Assembly: GCA_033439765.1 (NCBI GenBank)
Contig: JAULSN010000004.1
Span: forward strand, 1,126,001 to 1,190,000
Length of the DNA stretch: 64,000 bases
Direction of reading: 5' to 3'
DNA from: Lasiosphaeria ovina
Taxonomy: Eukaryota; Ascomycota; Sordariomycetes; Sordariales; Lasiosphaeriaceae
Position numbers and translations under genes: made by a program
The notes under the pieces: model-generated
Told to the model about the DNA's origin: nothing
The model's input: the letters and a program-made list of their open reading frames with translations, nothing else
Databases searched by the model: none
Shown: positions 56,134 to 64,000 of the stretch, piece by piece
Layout of the letters: the number at the start of each line of letters is the position of its first letter
Position numbering within the stretch: position 1 is the first letter of the stretch

Positions 56134-57328
56134 GTGGCCGCCGCCAGCCGAAGACAGACACGGTAAAGAGGGAGCGAGGTTGCGAGGGAACTGAGGCGTT
56201 AGGAGTCTGCCATTCACGGAGTCCTGCTAAGGGACTGTGCCGATAATGAAGGGCGACACTTGATGTTTCAAGACCTTTGCATCCTTTTCCTCCTCTGCGC
56301 CCTGTCTCGTCGCTGCGACAGCCTGGCTTGGTTCCGTGTAGGTGATAACGAGGTCAGCAGTGTTTACTCTCAAGGATGCGGACGGAGGAAGGATAATTAA
56401 CGGATGGGATTTAGAAGGACGCTTTGGACATTTGTTTGTTGTTAGATGAAACTGTTTAGACAGACGGACGGGATTTGAGTGTAATTACTTACCTACCTAG
56501 GTACCTCGGTTGCATTGCCTGGGCAAGTGGGCAGTCAATATCTCCCGACTCCAGGCCAGAATTGGTTTTTTTGCATCAAGTCCACAGATTGCATCGTGCA
56601 TCGTTTGTGGCAGGCTCTGGCTTCGCCATATTTCCCGTGAAAAGGACCAAGTTCAAAACGCAATTGCAGACGTAATTAATGTGAAGCAAGCCACGTAAGC
56701 CACTGTATCATTTATGGTTTAGGCACCACACATACTCGTAAGTTATCGGAGTGTTGGTAGAGGCGCGGTAACTCGGCCAAAATTCTCTCCACGCCGGCTT
56801 GCAGCGCCCCCTTCCCAGGCCTCGCTACCTAGCCTCAATTGGTGGAATGGAGCAATTTCTACCCGAACTGATGTTGGCGGTTGGCAGCAACAAAAAACCC
56901 TCGACCACACGACGGATCCAAAATTCCCCCACGCTGCACCGCAGCAGTTCGGCTTGGCGTGGACATGCCGAGTTGCGGGCTTGCGACGCGTCAGACACGC
57001 ATGGGATGGGGCCAAGCCACCACAGATTTGGACGACGAAGCTTGCCCACGCTTGCGTGCGTGCAAGACTCAAGTACCTGTATAGCGGCATTTGAGCGAAC
57101 ACGTCGCTGGGTCGAAGCCATGGCGTCGCCAAATGCCACCTCTATTAATAAAGACAACACCCGGATGCAGCTGAGCGATGTTTGAGACAAAAAAGCATCA
57201 CAGTTGCTCAACTCCTCAAACCAAAGTCGCCAATCAATCTCATAACATTCTCAATTAATTGCCAACACCCCCAAGTGTCCGCACCCAATTCAACATATTC
57301 TCATCCAAAGCCTCGTCCCCAACTCGCC
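56134..57328. other. Intergenic with TACCTAGGTA copy 6
   Basis: About 1.2 kb. The palindrome lies at 56494-56503. Frames at 56743-57211 are opposed on both strands without motif. No gene called. Confidence 0.55.
56494..56503. repeat. TACCTAGGTA palindrome, copy 6
   Basis: Perfect decamer preceded by TTACC, in the spacer between the low-complexity protein and the NAD(P)-binding protein. Confidence 0.9.
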
Positions 57329-58093
57329 ATGTCTGCCCCAGAGTCCTCTGCGCCAAAGGCCGTCTTTTTCCTCGGCGCAACAGGCGGATGTGGCTTTGCG
57401 ACGTTGCGCCGCTGCATCGAAGCCGGATACGCATGCGTTGCCCTGTGCCGAGTGCCTTACAAGCTGACCGACAAGCTCTCGCCGAAAGAGCGCGAAGCGG
57501 TGCGCATCGACGAGGGCAACGCCGACGACGGCGATGCCGTGCGGCGGTGTCTTGCCCACCCGTCGCGCCCCGGCGCCATGGTCGACTACGTCATCTCGTC
57601 CATTGGCAACGAGCCGTCGCTGCAGGGGATGCGCAACGCCGACTCGGACGTCTGCCGAAAGGGCATGGACGTGCTGCTGCAGACCATCCAGGCCCTGCGC
57701 GCCGACGGCGTCGCCGGGCGCCCGCGCATCGTCGGCATCAGCTCCACCGGCCTGAGCTCCTTCGCCCGCGACCTGCCGCTGCTCATGGTGCCGCTGTACA
57801 AGGTCGTGCTGGCCATCCCCCACTGCGACAAGAAGGCTATGGAGGACCTGATGATCGCTAGCGGCGAGGACTGGACCGTCATCCGCGCGAGCGGGCTGAC
57901 CAACGGGCGAGCAACCGCCGGCGGCAGCAAGGTGCGCGCGGGCATGGAGATCCCACAGGAGAAAAAGGTCGAGACCGAGGCCATCGGCTATACCATCTCG
58001 CGCGAGGACGTTGGGAGGTGGATCTTTGAGAAGATCGTCCAGGAGGACCAGGCTCGCGCGTGGGTGCAGAGGGTTGCGACCATCACTCACTGA
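57329..58093 (+). CDS. NAD(P)-binding atypical SDR (NmrA/NAD(P)H-binding type)
   Basis: Intronless, 254 residues from the ATG at 57329 (CTCGCCATGTCT). A longer frame upstream (from 57182) does not look coding. The nucleotide-binding Rossmann motif AVFFLGATGGCGFATLRR (GxxGxxG) is near the start, then VDYVISSIGNEPS, RPRIVGISSTGLSSFARDLP and MIASGEDWTVIRASGLTNGR, the pattern of the atypical SDR group that includes NmrA-like and flavin-reductase-like proteins. YTISREDVGRWIFEKIVQED is the usual C-terminal helix. It lacks the YxxxK catalytic pair of classical SDRs, so a regulatory redox sensor or reductase role is possible. Cytosolic. Confidence 0.85.
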   Translation: MSAPESSAPKAVFFLGATGGCGFATLRRCIEAGYACVALCRVPYKLTDKLSPKEREAVRIDEGNADDGDAVRRCLAHPSRPGAMVDYVISSIGNEPSLQGMRNADSDVCRKGMDVLLQTIQALRADGVAGRPRIVGISSTGLSSFARDLPLLMVPLYKVVLAIPHCDKKAMEDLMIASGEDWTVIRASGLTNGRATAGGSKVRAGMEIPQEKKVETEAIGYTISREDVGRWIFEKIVQEDQARAWVQRVATITH

Positions 58094-59112
58094 TTTCCTC
58101 GTCATGTTTCCTTACCAACCCCTTTCTAAAAACCCCTGTCGCATACTCGGTAATGATAATCAATCCATGGATACCCCTGCCTGTAACTAATAATATTGTA
58201 ATGACTCCCTCCTCAAAATACTTTTATTCTAGTAACTTCATTTAATCACCTCGTCTTAATGATTCTGCCCTGGATACGGTTGGTTTAGTCCAAATGAATT
58301 TCTTACCTGAATTATTTCCGAACTTCCTGGCCCTATTCAACCCCCCAGTTGCAAGGGGCACTATCCCTGGGTGCGTCACCACTGGTACTCCAACGTCGAG
58401 CGGCCTGCGGATCCGCCAGCGGGCCGCCTCCGATCTGCCAGATCCCGTTTCCGGAAACTAAGTCGCCTTCGAAGCCGCGGCCGGAATTAACATGGACCCA
58501 ACCTTCGACCTTGACGGCGACTTTGACTTTTTAAACGAATTTTGTACGCCTAATTACTGACCTTAATCTCAAATTTAAAGCCTTTTTTATTTACGTACTT
58601 ATGCGATAATTATATAGATCAAAGTTGGTCACGAAAAGAAAAGCCAATACCCAGCGGAAGCACGAAGCCCAAGTCCAACACGAAAGGTTCTCAGATCCGG
58701 CTGGCTACAACTGGCGCATCATATGCCGGCCGCTCCCTTCCACACACCCGAACTTTGAACTGTCCGGAGCCGTCAAGGTTCGGCACCACCATGGATAGTA
58801 CGGTTGTGAAATAGAGAAGAACAACAAAACAATACGACGCTACCAGGTTGTAACCCAAACGTGGACCAGATAGCCCATGATGAATAAACCACATTTCACA
58901 AATCGAGTGTCCTTAGAGAGGAATATACTCACTTATATCATAACTTCAACTTGCTATTTAACCATGGTAGTAATACCAAGATATTCAGAAGGTAGTATCA
59001 ATTCAAATCAATATTTCTATTGAGAATAACTATTGCAATTGAGGTGGGTGATGGCTAAGTGATTATAATCTGCTCTCCAAAATACCTTCACCTTCACCTG
59101 AACCCAAGGCAA
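58094..59112. other. AT-rich spacer with dispersed repeat copy B
   Basis: No intact gene. Copy B of the dispersed repeat lies at 58600-58652. A short frame near 58491-58559 reads MDPTFDLDGDFDFLNEF and may be part of a decayed element; I do not recognise it. Confidence 0.5.
58600..58652 (+). repeat. Dispersed repeat fragment, copy B
   Basis: Contains AAAGTTGGTCACGAAAA then GAAAAGCCAATACCC; same words as the minus strand of 23287-23333. Confidence 0.7.
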
Positions 59113-60090
59113 TCAGTCGTCCTTGTTGGCATGTTTCAAGGCCTCCTGCTGTTTCTTTTTCGCAAATTCGTCGCTCAGAGCCTTTCGGGCTAGCCACTCG
59201 GGCAGGGCGACTCTTAGCATCCAGATCTGCGCCGCATGCGGCCACCAGGGCGACAGAGTGAGCCAGTCCTTGTCGACGGCCCGTCCGACGCGTTCCATGA
59301 TGGCCTTGGCATACTGGCGGCTGTCGGGGGCGCTGGGGGGCGCTATATCGTTGCTCTGCGACCGAACATCGCCCGGGATGATGGCGATGGCATCGACACC
59401 GACGCCTGCGGTGCGGAAGTCTCTAGCCAAGGACGCGGTCATGGCGTTAACAAAGCCCTTGCAACTGGAATAGGGCCCCAGCTGTGGCAAGCCGAGGTGC
59501 GCGGCGGACGAGAGGTTGATGATGAGCGACCGCGCACCGACGCTGTGCTGCTTGAGCGCAGGGATGAGACGCCGCGTCACCTGCGCCATGAACCGGGCGC
59601 TGAGGGAGATGGTGTTGTCGACGTCCTGTGCCGTGAATTCGTCCAGCGTCCGCAGCGTGCGCCTGGTGTCCTGAACGGCGATGCCACCGATGTTGTTCAC
59701 GAGCACGGCTAGCCCAAGGTCGGCTACCGAGTCGAGTGCCGCGTCGATGTCGGCGGCCGTGGCGCGCACGGCATCGAGCACGACGACCCTGACCTCGACA
59801 GAGGGCGCTTCGGCTAGGATGGCCGCCTTGGCCTCAGCAAGCTCGGACGGCTTGTGGCCGAGGATGATGATGTTGAAGCCGCGACAAGCGAGCTCGAGGG
59901 CGCAGCCGAGGCCAATGCCAGCAGACGCACCGGTAATGAGCGCCCACGAACAAGGCCTGCCATTAGCGTCACGATGTTGGTACCGCAACAGAGAGACGGC
60001 CGGGAGCAGCCAAAGTGACGCGGCGTCGAGCACCTTGTAGCCCAGGGTCGCCAAGGTGGCAGCGCCAACAAGGCGGAGGGCGACGTCCAT
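59113..60090 (-). CDS. Membrane-anchored short-chain dehydrogenase (3-ketoacyl-CoA reductase/17-beta-HSD-like)
   Basis: Intronless, 325 residues. I take the ATG at 60090 (MDVALRLVGAATLATLGYKV); the frame extends to 60435 but that part looks non-coding. An N-terminal hydrophobic segment (residues 5-30) anchors it to ER membranes, as in Ifa38/HSD17B12. The cofactor motif ITGASAGIGLGCALELACRG (TGxxxGxG) is near residue 53, followed by LVNNIGGIA (NNxG), LIINLSSAAHLG with the catalytic Ser, and GPYSSCKGFVNAM with YxxxK. DAIAIIPGDVRSQSN is the loop typical of this branch. It would reduce 3-oxoacyl-CoA (fatty-acid elongation) or a steroid-like ketone; the exact substrate is inferred. A MITE-like element lies about 230 bp upstream. 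Confidence 0.87.
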   Translation of the reverse strand: MDVALRLVGAATLATLGYKVLDAASLWLLPAVSLLRYQHRDANGRPCSWALITGASAGIGLGCALELACRGFNIIILGHKPSELAEAKAAILAEAPSVEVRVVVLDAVRATAADIDAALDSVADLGLAVLVNNIGGIAVQDTRRTLRTLDEFTAQDVDNTISLSARFMAQVTRRLIPALKQHSVGARSLIINLSSAAHLGLPQLGPYSSCKGFVNAMTASLARDFRTAGVGVDAIAIIPGDVRSQSNDIAPPSAPDSRQYAKAIMERVGRAVDKDWLTLSPWWPHAAQIWMLRVALPEWLARKALSDEFAKKKQQEALKHANKDD

Positions 60091-61459
60091 TGGGACCAGA
60101 AGAATCGGCGCAGTGTGGTTTGGACTTTGGAGCAAAGAGTGGCAAAAATCTAACGATAAATCCCGTAGCCTAGAGTCGACGAGGTTTCTTCCTTGGGGGT
60201 TCACAAGTCCACATAAGCAACGAAAATGGGACGAAAAAGCGGACGAAAGCCAAAATGGGCGCGCCCAGCTCAAGGGCTGAGCCTCGAGGCTAAGGCAGGT
60301 TAGCATGCATATAGGGTACGAAGGCTGGGGCAAAAAGAAATGGTCACCTTCCCCAGTGCCAGGTTCAGGACGCCACGTTCCAGAATTGGTTAAGCCTCGC
60401 ACGCCAGCTGCCTGGCCAACAAGCCAGTCTTTCACAGTGCAAGAAGATAAAGGTCTTCAGGGCTATTATAGTGAGTTCGGCGATCTCCAAGGCCTTGGCC
60501 GGCACCTGGCAAGCCATTTATACTATGGAGGGTGACCCTTTCTTTTTGCCCCAGCTTTCGTAGAGCAGGGCAACTATTACTCCCTTCATGGTAGCCCGTA
60601 CTTGGTGCGGGGTGGAATTGTGCCGGCATCAAACCCCAGGTGCGGAATGTTCCGTACGCCACAAACTAAAATCTTTGTGTACATAACTGTAGCAGAGCCT
60701 CGATTTTAAGTTGTGAGATTCGAAAAGACGGCTCCTATAATTCAACAGGGTGCACTATATGTCCCTGTACCCTTCTCAACAACAATATAATTGTAAGAAT
60801 GAAAACCTTGTAGGTATGAGCTAAACATAGCACATGATTAATGATTTACTTACTTACCTAGTTAGTTGTGATTAATCTAATCGTTTTTTATTTCGTCTGT
60901 TCAAGGAGGGACTTCCACAAGCAGATATATCACCAAAGCCAACCCAATTGTATCTTGACTGAACCTTACTTCGTATTTTCTACGAGGATAGCGGCATGTG
61001 CTTCTCTATAGGACATAGGTCATCATACCAATAAAACCTAAAAACGACCATTACGGTAATTAATTTACAAATAGGCAAGCCCTTTTCTAGTTTGGATAGG
61101 TTTAATTGTAAGATATCGTATGGTCTCAACTTCAAACCGCCCCCAAAATCACGATAGATGGATCGGTAGCCTTTGCCGCTGGACCTGGGTGGCCACTGCA
61201 ACCCCAGAATCCTCCTCTATTAGCCGATGGTTGTGTGCGGGACGTGCTTGTTGAACCAACTGGACAGATATGCATCTCCGCATGGCAGTGCCGCACAATC
61301 AATCTTCTCGAGACTACCTGGTAGAGAACGCCAACCAGCCTTTAATGACCACCAAACACAAAAAACACCCTGTGGCGAGCAATAAGATACAAAACGTTAA
61401 GACAGCCTTGACTCCATACGTAGCGGATCTCAACTTTACAAATCCAATAAAAGTCGGCC
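60091..61459. other. Intergenic with MITE-like element
   Basis: Divergent spacer between the SDR (-) and the GNAT gene (+). It holds the 242-bp element with inverted termini (60319-60560), then an AT-rich stretch (60660-61100) without genes. Confidence 0.6.
60319..60560. mobile_element. MITE-like element with 32-bp terminal inverted repeats and TA flanks
   Basis: Termini 60319-60350 and 60529-60560 are inverted copies (29 of 32 positions agree, starting CGAARGCTGGGGCAAAAAGA). Both outer edges carry TA (60317-60318 and 60561-60562), the target duplication of Tc1/mariner-like elements. The 242-bp interior has no coding frame for a transposase, so it would be a non-autonomous copy. The class call is inference from the flanks. 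Confidence 0.8.
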
Positions 61460-62312
61460 ATGGCGTACAGAGTGGTTCCCTGCCGTCTCGGAGACGCTGA
61501 GGCCATCGCTGTCAACAACATGACGGCCTTCTGGGACGATATAACCTGGCGGCTGACATGGATGCCCTGGAAGGACTCCGAAGGCATCGAGCACCCCGGG
61601 GTGCCGCTCGAGGAGCTTATCGCCCGGGGCAAGCGGCGGTACCCGTGGAACCTGCTCAAAAACCGCACCGAGGTCCGGGAGACCAAAGCCGTCGACGAGA
61701 ACGGCAAGCTAGTTGGATTCGCGCGCTGGGTGATGCCCGAAGCCCACACCAATGCGTGGCTCGACGCCCAGGTCCCCGATGCGTCAGTCGAGGAGCGGGA
61801 CCGGCTCAAAGAGCTGCACGCCAGTACAACGTGGAACTGGCGCAAGGATATGAACCCGATCGACGACCCAGTCAGCAAGCGGTTTGAAAAGTTCAAGGAG
61901 GAGTGTAAAGGTTACATGCGCAAGTCCACCAGTCCTTCTTCTCGTTTTGGATGTCTAGGTAACCAGGCAACGTTCACTAACACAACCCGGGTGCCCAGAA
62001 CTCGACTTTCTCGCCGTGCACCCCGACAATGCGCGGAAGGGCATCGCGACGGTGCTGGTGCGCAAGGGCATGCAGGTGGCCGAGGAGCTGGGCATCGGCA
62101 TCTTCATGCTGGCATTCAACTGCGGCCTGAACGTGTACACGCGACTGGGCTTCCAGCTCGTCGACCAGATCATCCAGGACGATACCATTTACGGAGGCGA
62201 GGGCAACTACGCGCGCTACTACCTGCGCCTCGACCCGGCTAGGAAGCTTGACGGGGAGGGCAACCCAGAACCTGCTCTGTCCGAGGAGAATGGGGACGAC
62301 AAAGAGATTTGA
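61460..62312 (+). CDS. GNAT-family N-acetyltransferase
   Basis: Exons are 61460-61910 and 61999-62312, giving 254 residues; the junction KEECK|ELDFLAVHPDNARKG is in frame and the intron holds CTAAC. The N-terminus has YRVVPCRLGDAEAIAVNNM, a usual GNAT first strand and helix, followed by the beta-hairpin KLVGFARWVMPEAH. Motif A is LDFLAVHPDNARKGIATVLV (with A-R-K-G-I-A, a variant of the Q/RxxGxA acetyl-CoA loop), then IFMLAFNCGLNVYTRLGFQL, motif B with YTRLGF. It probably acetylates a small amine or protein; the family in fungi is large and mostly uncharacterised. The end is acidic and disordered. Confidence 0.87.
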
Positions 62313-62431
62313 TGTCTTGTATTAAATTGGTTCCACTGGGTAGGTATAGTTAGCTGGGCATTTACTTCAAAGTACCTTACTTGGTGCATGGTTTCTGTGT
62401 TGCGTATATCTGCTCTGATTTAGTGCGCTCC

Positions 62432-63457
62432 TTACATGTGGCTCCCCGAGGCCTTGCCCGTCTTTGTCTTCCTCTCACCAGTGTTCCTCGCGCTGTCCAG
62501 AATCAGAGCGACATGCTGGCTCAAAGCGACCAGCTCTCCGTCTGCATCCATCACCACGACCTCGAGATCCAGCCTGCCGTTCCTAATCTGCTTTGTCTGG
62601 ACCCGAAGCTGAAGCCAATCTACGCCCTCGGCGGGAAGTGTCTTCTTCTGGTCGAGGTTTAGCACGACTGTGGGGTACCAGAACACCGAGTCTTGCGCAA
62701 AGGGCAGAGGGCTGTTGGCGGCGGCGGCGGCGGCGGCGGCGGCGTCTTCCTTGGAGGGCCGGTACGCCTCGACGACGTAGGGCCAGCAGTCGGCCACGTA
62801 GGCCAGGGATGCGTTGGTGAAGGGCTCGCCCGAGGCCAAGCGCACCCAGAGATCTATGGTGCTCTTGGACGGCTGGCCGCCGCGCGGAGTGTAGTAGACG
62901 CAGTTTTGCAGGCAGCGCGTATATGCGAGGACATTGCCGGGCAGGAAGACGAGAGGCTCCCAGTGGGCGTCGTGGCCCCCGCGCAGGGCTGCAAAGTCAG
63001 GCGTGGGCGGTGGGGCAGACGGCTGGCTCAAAGTCCAGCCGGTGGGCAAGGAGATGCCTTGCTCCTTTTGCAGGTCGGTCATGGTCATGTAGGCGGCGAC
63101 TTCCTTGCGGGTGGTTCCTGGCGTGATCCAGGGGTACTGGGGCAGGAGCGCATGCTGGTACAGAGTGACATGGACCGTCGACAGCTGGCGACCGGGCTTC
63201 ACGTCGTCGACAACGATAATGGCAGGCCCAACCTCGGTGCGGTTGAGGAACTCGAAGTGAGCCGTCAGTGTGTCGGTCTGGCCGCGGGCTGCGAGGTGGA
63301 TGCTGGCCGCCTGCACGAGACACGATGCCACATAGCCTCCATTCGGCACAGTTCCAATGCAGTAGCCGTCAACCAAGTTCGCCCTGTACGTGTACGAGTC
63401 GAGTCTCTCGACCCGGCTGGCTAATGAGAAGGGTATCAAGGAGGTTGGTTGGGCCAT
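62432..63457 (-). CDS. Acyl-CoA thioesterase-like protein (double hotdog)
   Basis: Intronless, 341 residues from the ATG at 63457 (MAQPTSLIPF); an upstream in-frame start at 63514 adds 19 residues of doubtful value. Hotdog features: DGYCIGTVPNGGYVASCLVQ (first hotdog helix, PNGGY), TLTAHFEFLNRTEVGPAIIV, TVHVTLYQ, and in the second half KSTIDLWVRLASGEPFTNA and VVLNLDQKK, DWLQLRVQTKQIRNGRLDLE. This matches the fungal thioesterase-like superfamily (TesB-type fold), usually acting on acyl-CoA. The end lacks a clear peroxisomal SKL (ends GSHM). A GCC repeat encodes Ala9 in the middle. Cytosolic; substrate unknown. Confidence 0.85.
   Translation of the reverse strand: MAQPTSLIPFSLASRVERLDSYTYRANLVDGYCIGTVPNGGYVASCLVQAASIHLAARGQTDTLTAHFEFLNRTEVGPAIIVVDDVKPGRQLSTVHVTLYQHALLPQYPWITPGTTRKEVAAYMTMTDLQKEQGISLPTGWTLSQPSAPPPTPDFAALRGGHDAHWEPLVFLPGNVLAYTRCLQNCVYYTPRGGQPSKSTIDLWVRLASGEPFTNASLAYVADCWPYVVEAYRPSKEDAAAAAAAAANSPLPFAQDSVFWYPTVVLNLDQKKTLPAEGVDWLQLRVQTKQIRNGRLDLEVVVMDADGELVALSQHVALILDSARNTGERKTKTGKASGSHM
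62717..62744. repeat. GGC/GCC trinucleotide repeat encoding Ala9
   Basis: Nine GCC-type codons on the minus strand within the thioesterase-like gene. A likely length-polymorphic site. Confidence 0.9.
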
Positions 63458-63740
63458 TTCTGTGTCTTGCTCTCTTGAAACCACGTAGTCTGGTAGTGAT
63501 CTAATTAAACTCAACCAGACGCCGTCATTCGGGGGAGCAGGTAAATAAGCCGCTGTATCCGGTCGACTGGCTGGTCTGCGGGGCCTCGGCTCCTGAGTGG
63601 AGATTCCGGAAGCCAGCCGTTGGGTAGTGGTGTGGCGGGGTTAGACTCGGTCACCAAGCCGATTTAGAACTGGGGTATTCCGTGCTACGTGGACGGGAGC
63701 TTTGAAGCTACTAACATGGAAAAGGCAAAAACAAAAGGTT
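63458..63740. other. Spacer between thioesterase start and tRNA
   Basis: Promoter region of the thioesterase-like gene. A T-rich piece on the minus strand after the tRNA 3' end (TTTTGTTTTTGCC around 63722-63737, read on the minus strand) could be a polymerase III terminator. Confidence 0.4.
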
Positions 63741-63831
63741 TGGATGCACCCGGGATTGAACCGGGGACCTTTCACAGGGCATGTAGAGAATCTAATGCGA
63801 AGCGAAAATCATACCACTAGACCATGCACCC
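63741..63831 (-). tRNA. tRNA-Ala, anticodon CGC, with 19-nt intron
   Basis: The minus strand folds as a complete tRNA. The acceptor stem GGGTGCA pairs with TGCATCC and includes a G3-U70 wobble, the alanine identity element. The D arm is GTCTAGTGGTATGAT and the anticodon stem TTCGC/GTGAA. The loop TTCGCAT gives anticodon CGC (reads GCG, Ala) with a 19-nt intron after position 37, the canonical place. The variable loop is AGGTC, the T arm CCCGG-TTCAATC-CCGGG, and the discriminator A. The mature length is 72 nt. The internal A and B boxes look intact, so it is probably transcribed by RNA polymerase III. Confidence 0.93.
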
Positions 63832-64000
63832 TTAATGTTTTCGCTATGATGTTATTTCCATACCGCCCCCTAACAGGCTGGGCCAGCGCTGCAAGATTGC
63901 GGGTTCAAAACTCTAGCTGACAGTGACTTCCCCCCCAGTTACCAGATGCTGCAACCCCACTTACCTCGGCATATCTGTGCCCTAATTAATAATCTCCCCC
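63832..64000. other. Right-edge spacer, no feature seen
   Basis: Short flank upstream of the tRNA gene. Nothing recognised. Confidence 0.5.

Noticed and set aside
59113..60435. Extended N-terminus of the SDR (from 60435)
   Set aside because: Residues upstream of 60090 lack family similarity, and the ER-anchor helix begins right after the ATG at 60090.
63886..63925. Second tRNA suggested by GGGTTCAAAACTC
   Set aside because: The flanking bases do not form the acceptor, D or anticodon stems.
1..64000. Secondary-metabolite gene cluster
   Set aside because: Two P450s, a CmcJ-type oxygenase and transporters occur, but no PKS, NRPS, terpene or DMATS backbone gene and no pathway regulator was found within the window.
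1..64000. CRISPR array or bacterial mobile element
   Set aside because: The genome is fungal and the repeats found are simple tandem repeats or eukaryotic-type elements.

Overview
The window is a piece of a filamentous ascomycete genome (Pezizomycotina, most likely a Sordariomycete). Evidence: moderately GC-rich monocistronic genes on both strands, 0-4 short GT-AG introns per gene (about 42-240 nt) with CTAAC/CTGAC-type branch sites, AT-rich spacers with degenerate repeats, and typical fungal families: Rtt109, Rkm4, mitoribosomal mL57, the fungal rhodopsin-like domain, 2EXR, Dal5-type MFS and a CmcJ/AsaB-type oxygenase. Splice sites were chosen by hand so that the exons join in frame; they are predictions.

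Left third (1-22 kb): a P450 cut by the left edge (-) is divergent from a secreted GMC oxidoreductase (+). Then come a fungal rhodopsin-like membrane protein, a multi-pass membrane protein, a secreted serine hydrolase of the beta-lactamase fold, and, convergent with it, an ochratoxinase-like amidohydrolase. A methionine-permease-type transporter (-) has a 21-bp perfect inverted repeat upstream. An unrecognised two-exon gene follows, then a transglutaminase-like protein with a visible Cys/His/Asp triad, and an Ap4A phosphorylase.

Middle (22-40 kb): the decayed C-terminal end of a CorA-like transporter, an acidic-tailed unknown protein, a Dal5-type transporter, a small protein of unknown function, a CmcJ/AsaB-type oxygenase, and a type II membrane glycosyltransferase of family GT25. 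About 5 kb without a convincing gene (35.2-40.2 kb) follows.

Right third (40-64 kb): a CYP59/StcS-like P450 with a polyglutamine tract, a 2EXR protein, the divergent housekeeping pair mL57 / Rtt109, Rkm4, a broken oxalate decarboxylase (first cupin deleted, two nonsense codons), an unrecognised low-complexity protein, an NAD(P)-binding protein, a membrane-anchored SDR with a MITE-like element upstream, a GNAT acetyltransferase, an acyl-CoA thioesterase-like protein and an intron-containing tRNA-Ala(CGC).

There is no backbone synthase (PKS, NRPS or terpene cyclase), so the scattered oxidases, hydrolases and transporters do not make a recognisable biosynthetic cluster. The most unusual signals are the transglutaminase-like protein, the long perfect hairpin near the permease, six copies of the palindrome TACCTAGGTA all outside exons, the MITE-like element with TA flanks, and two pseudogenes whose nonsense codons fit C-to-T changes of the RIP type.
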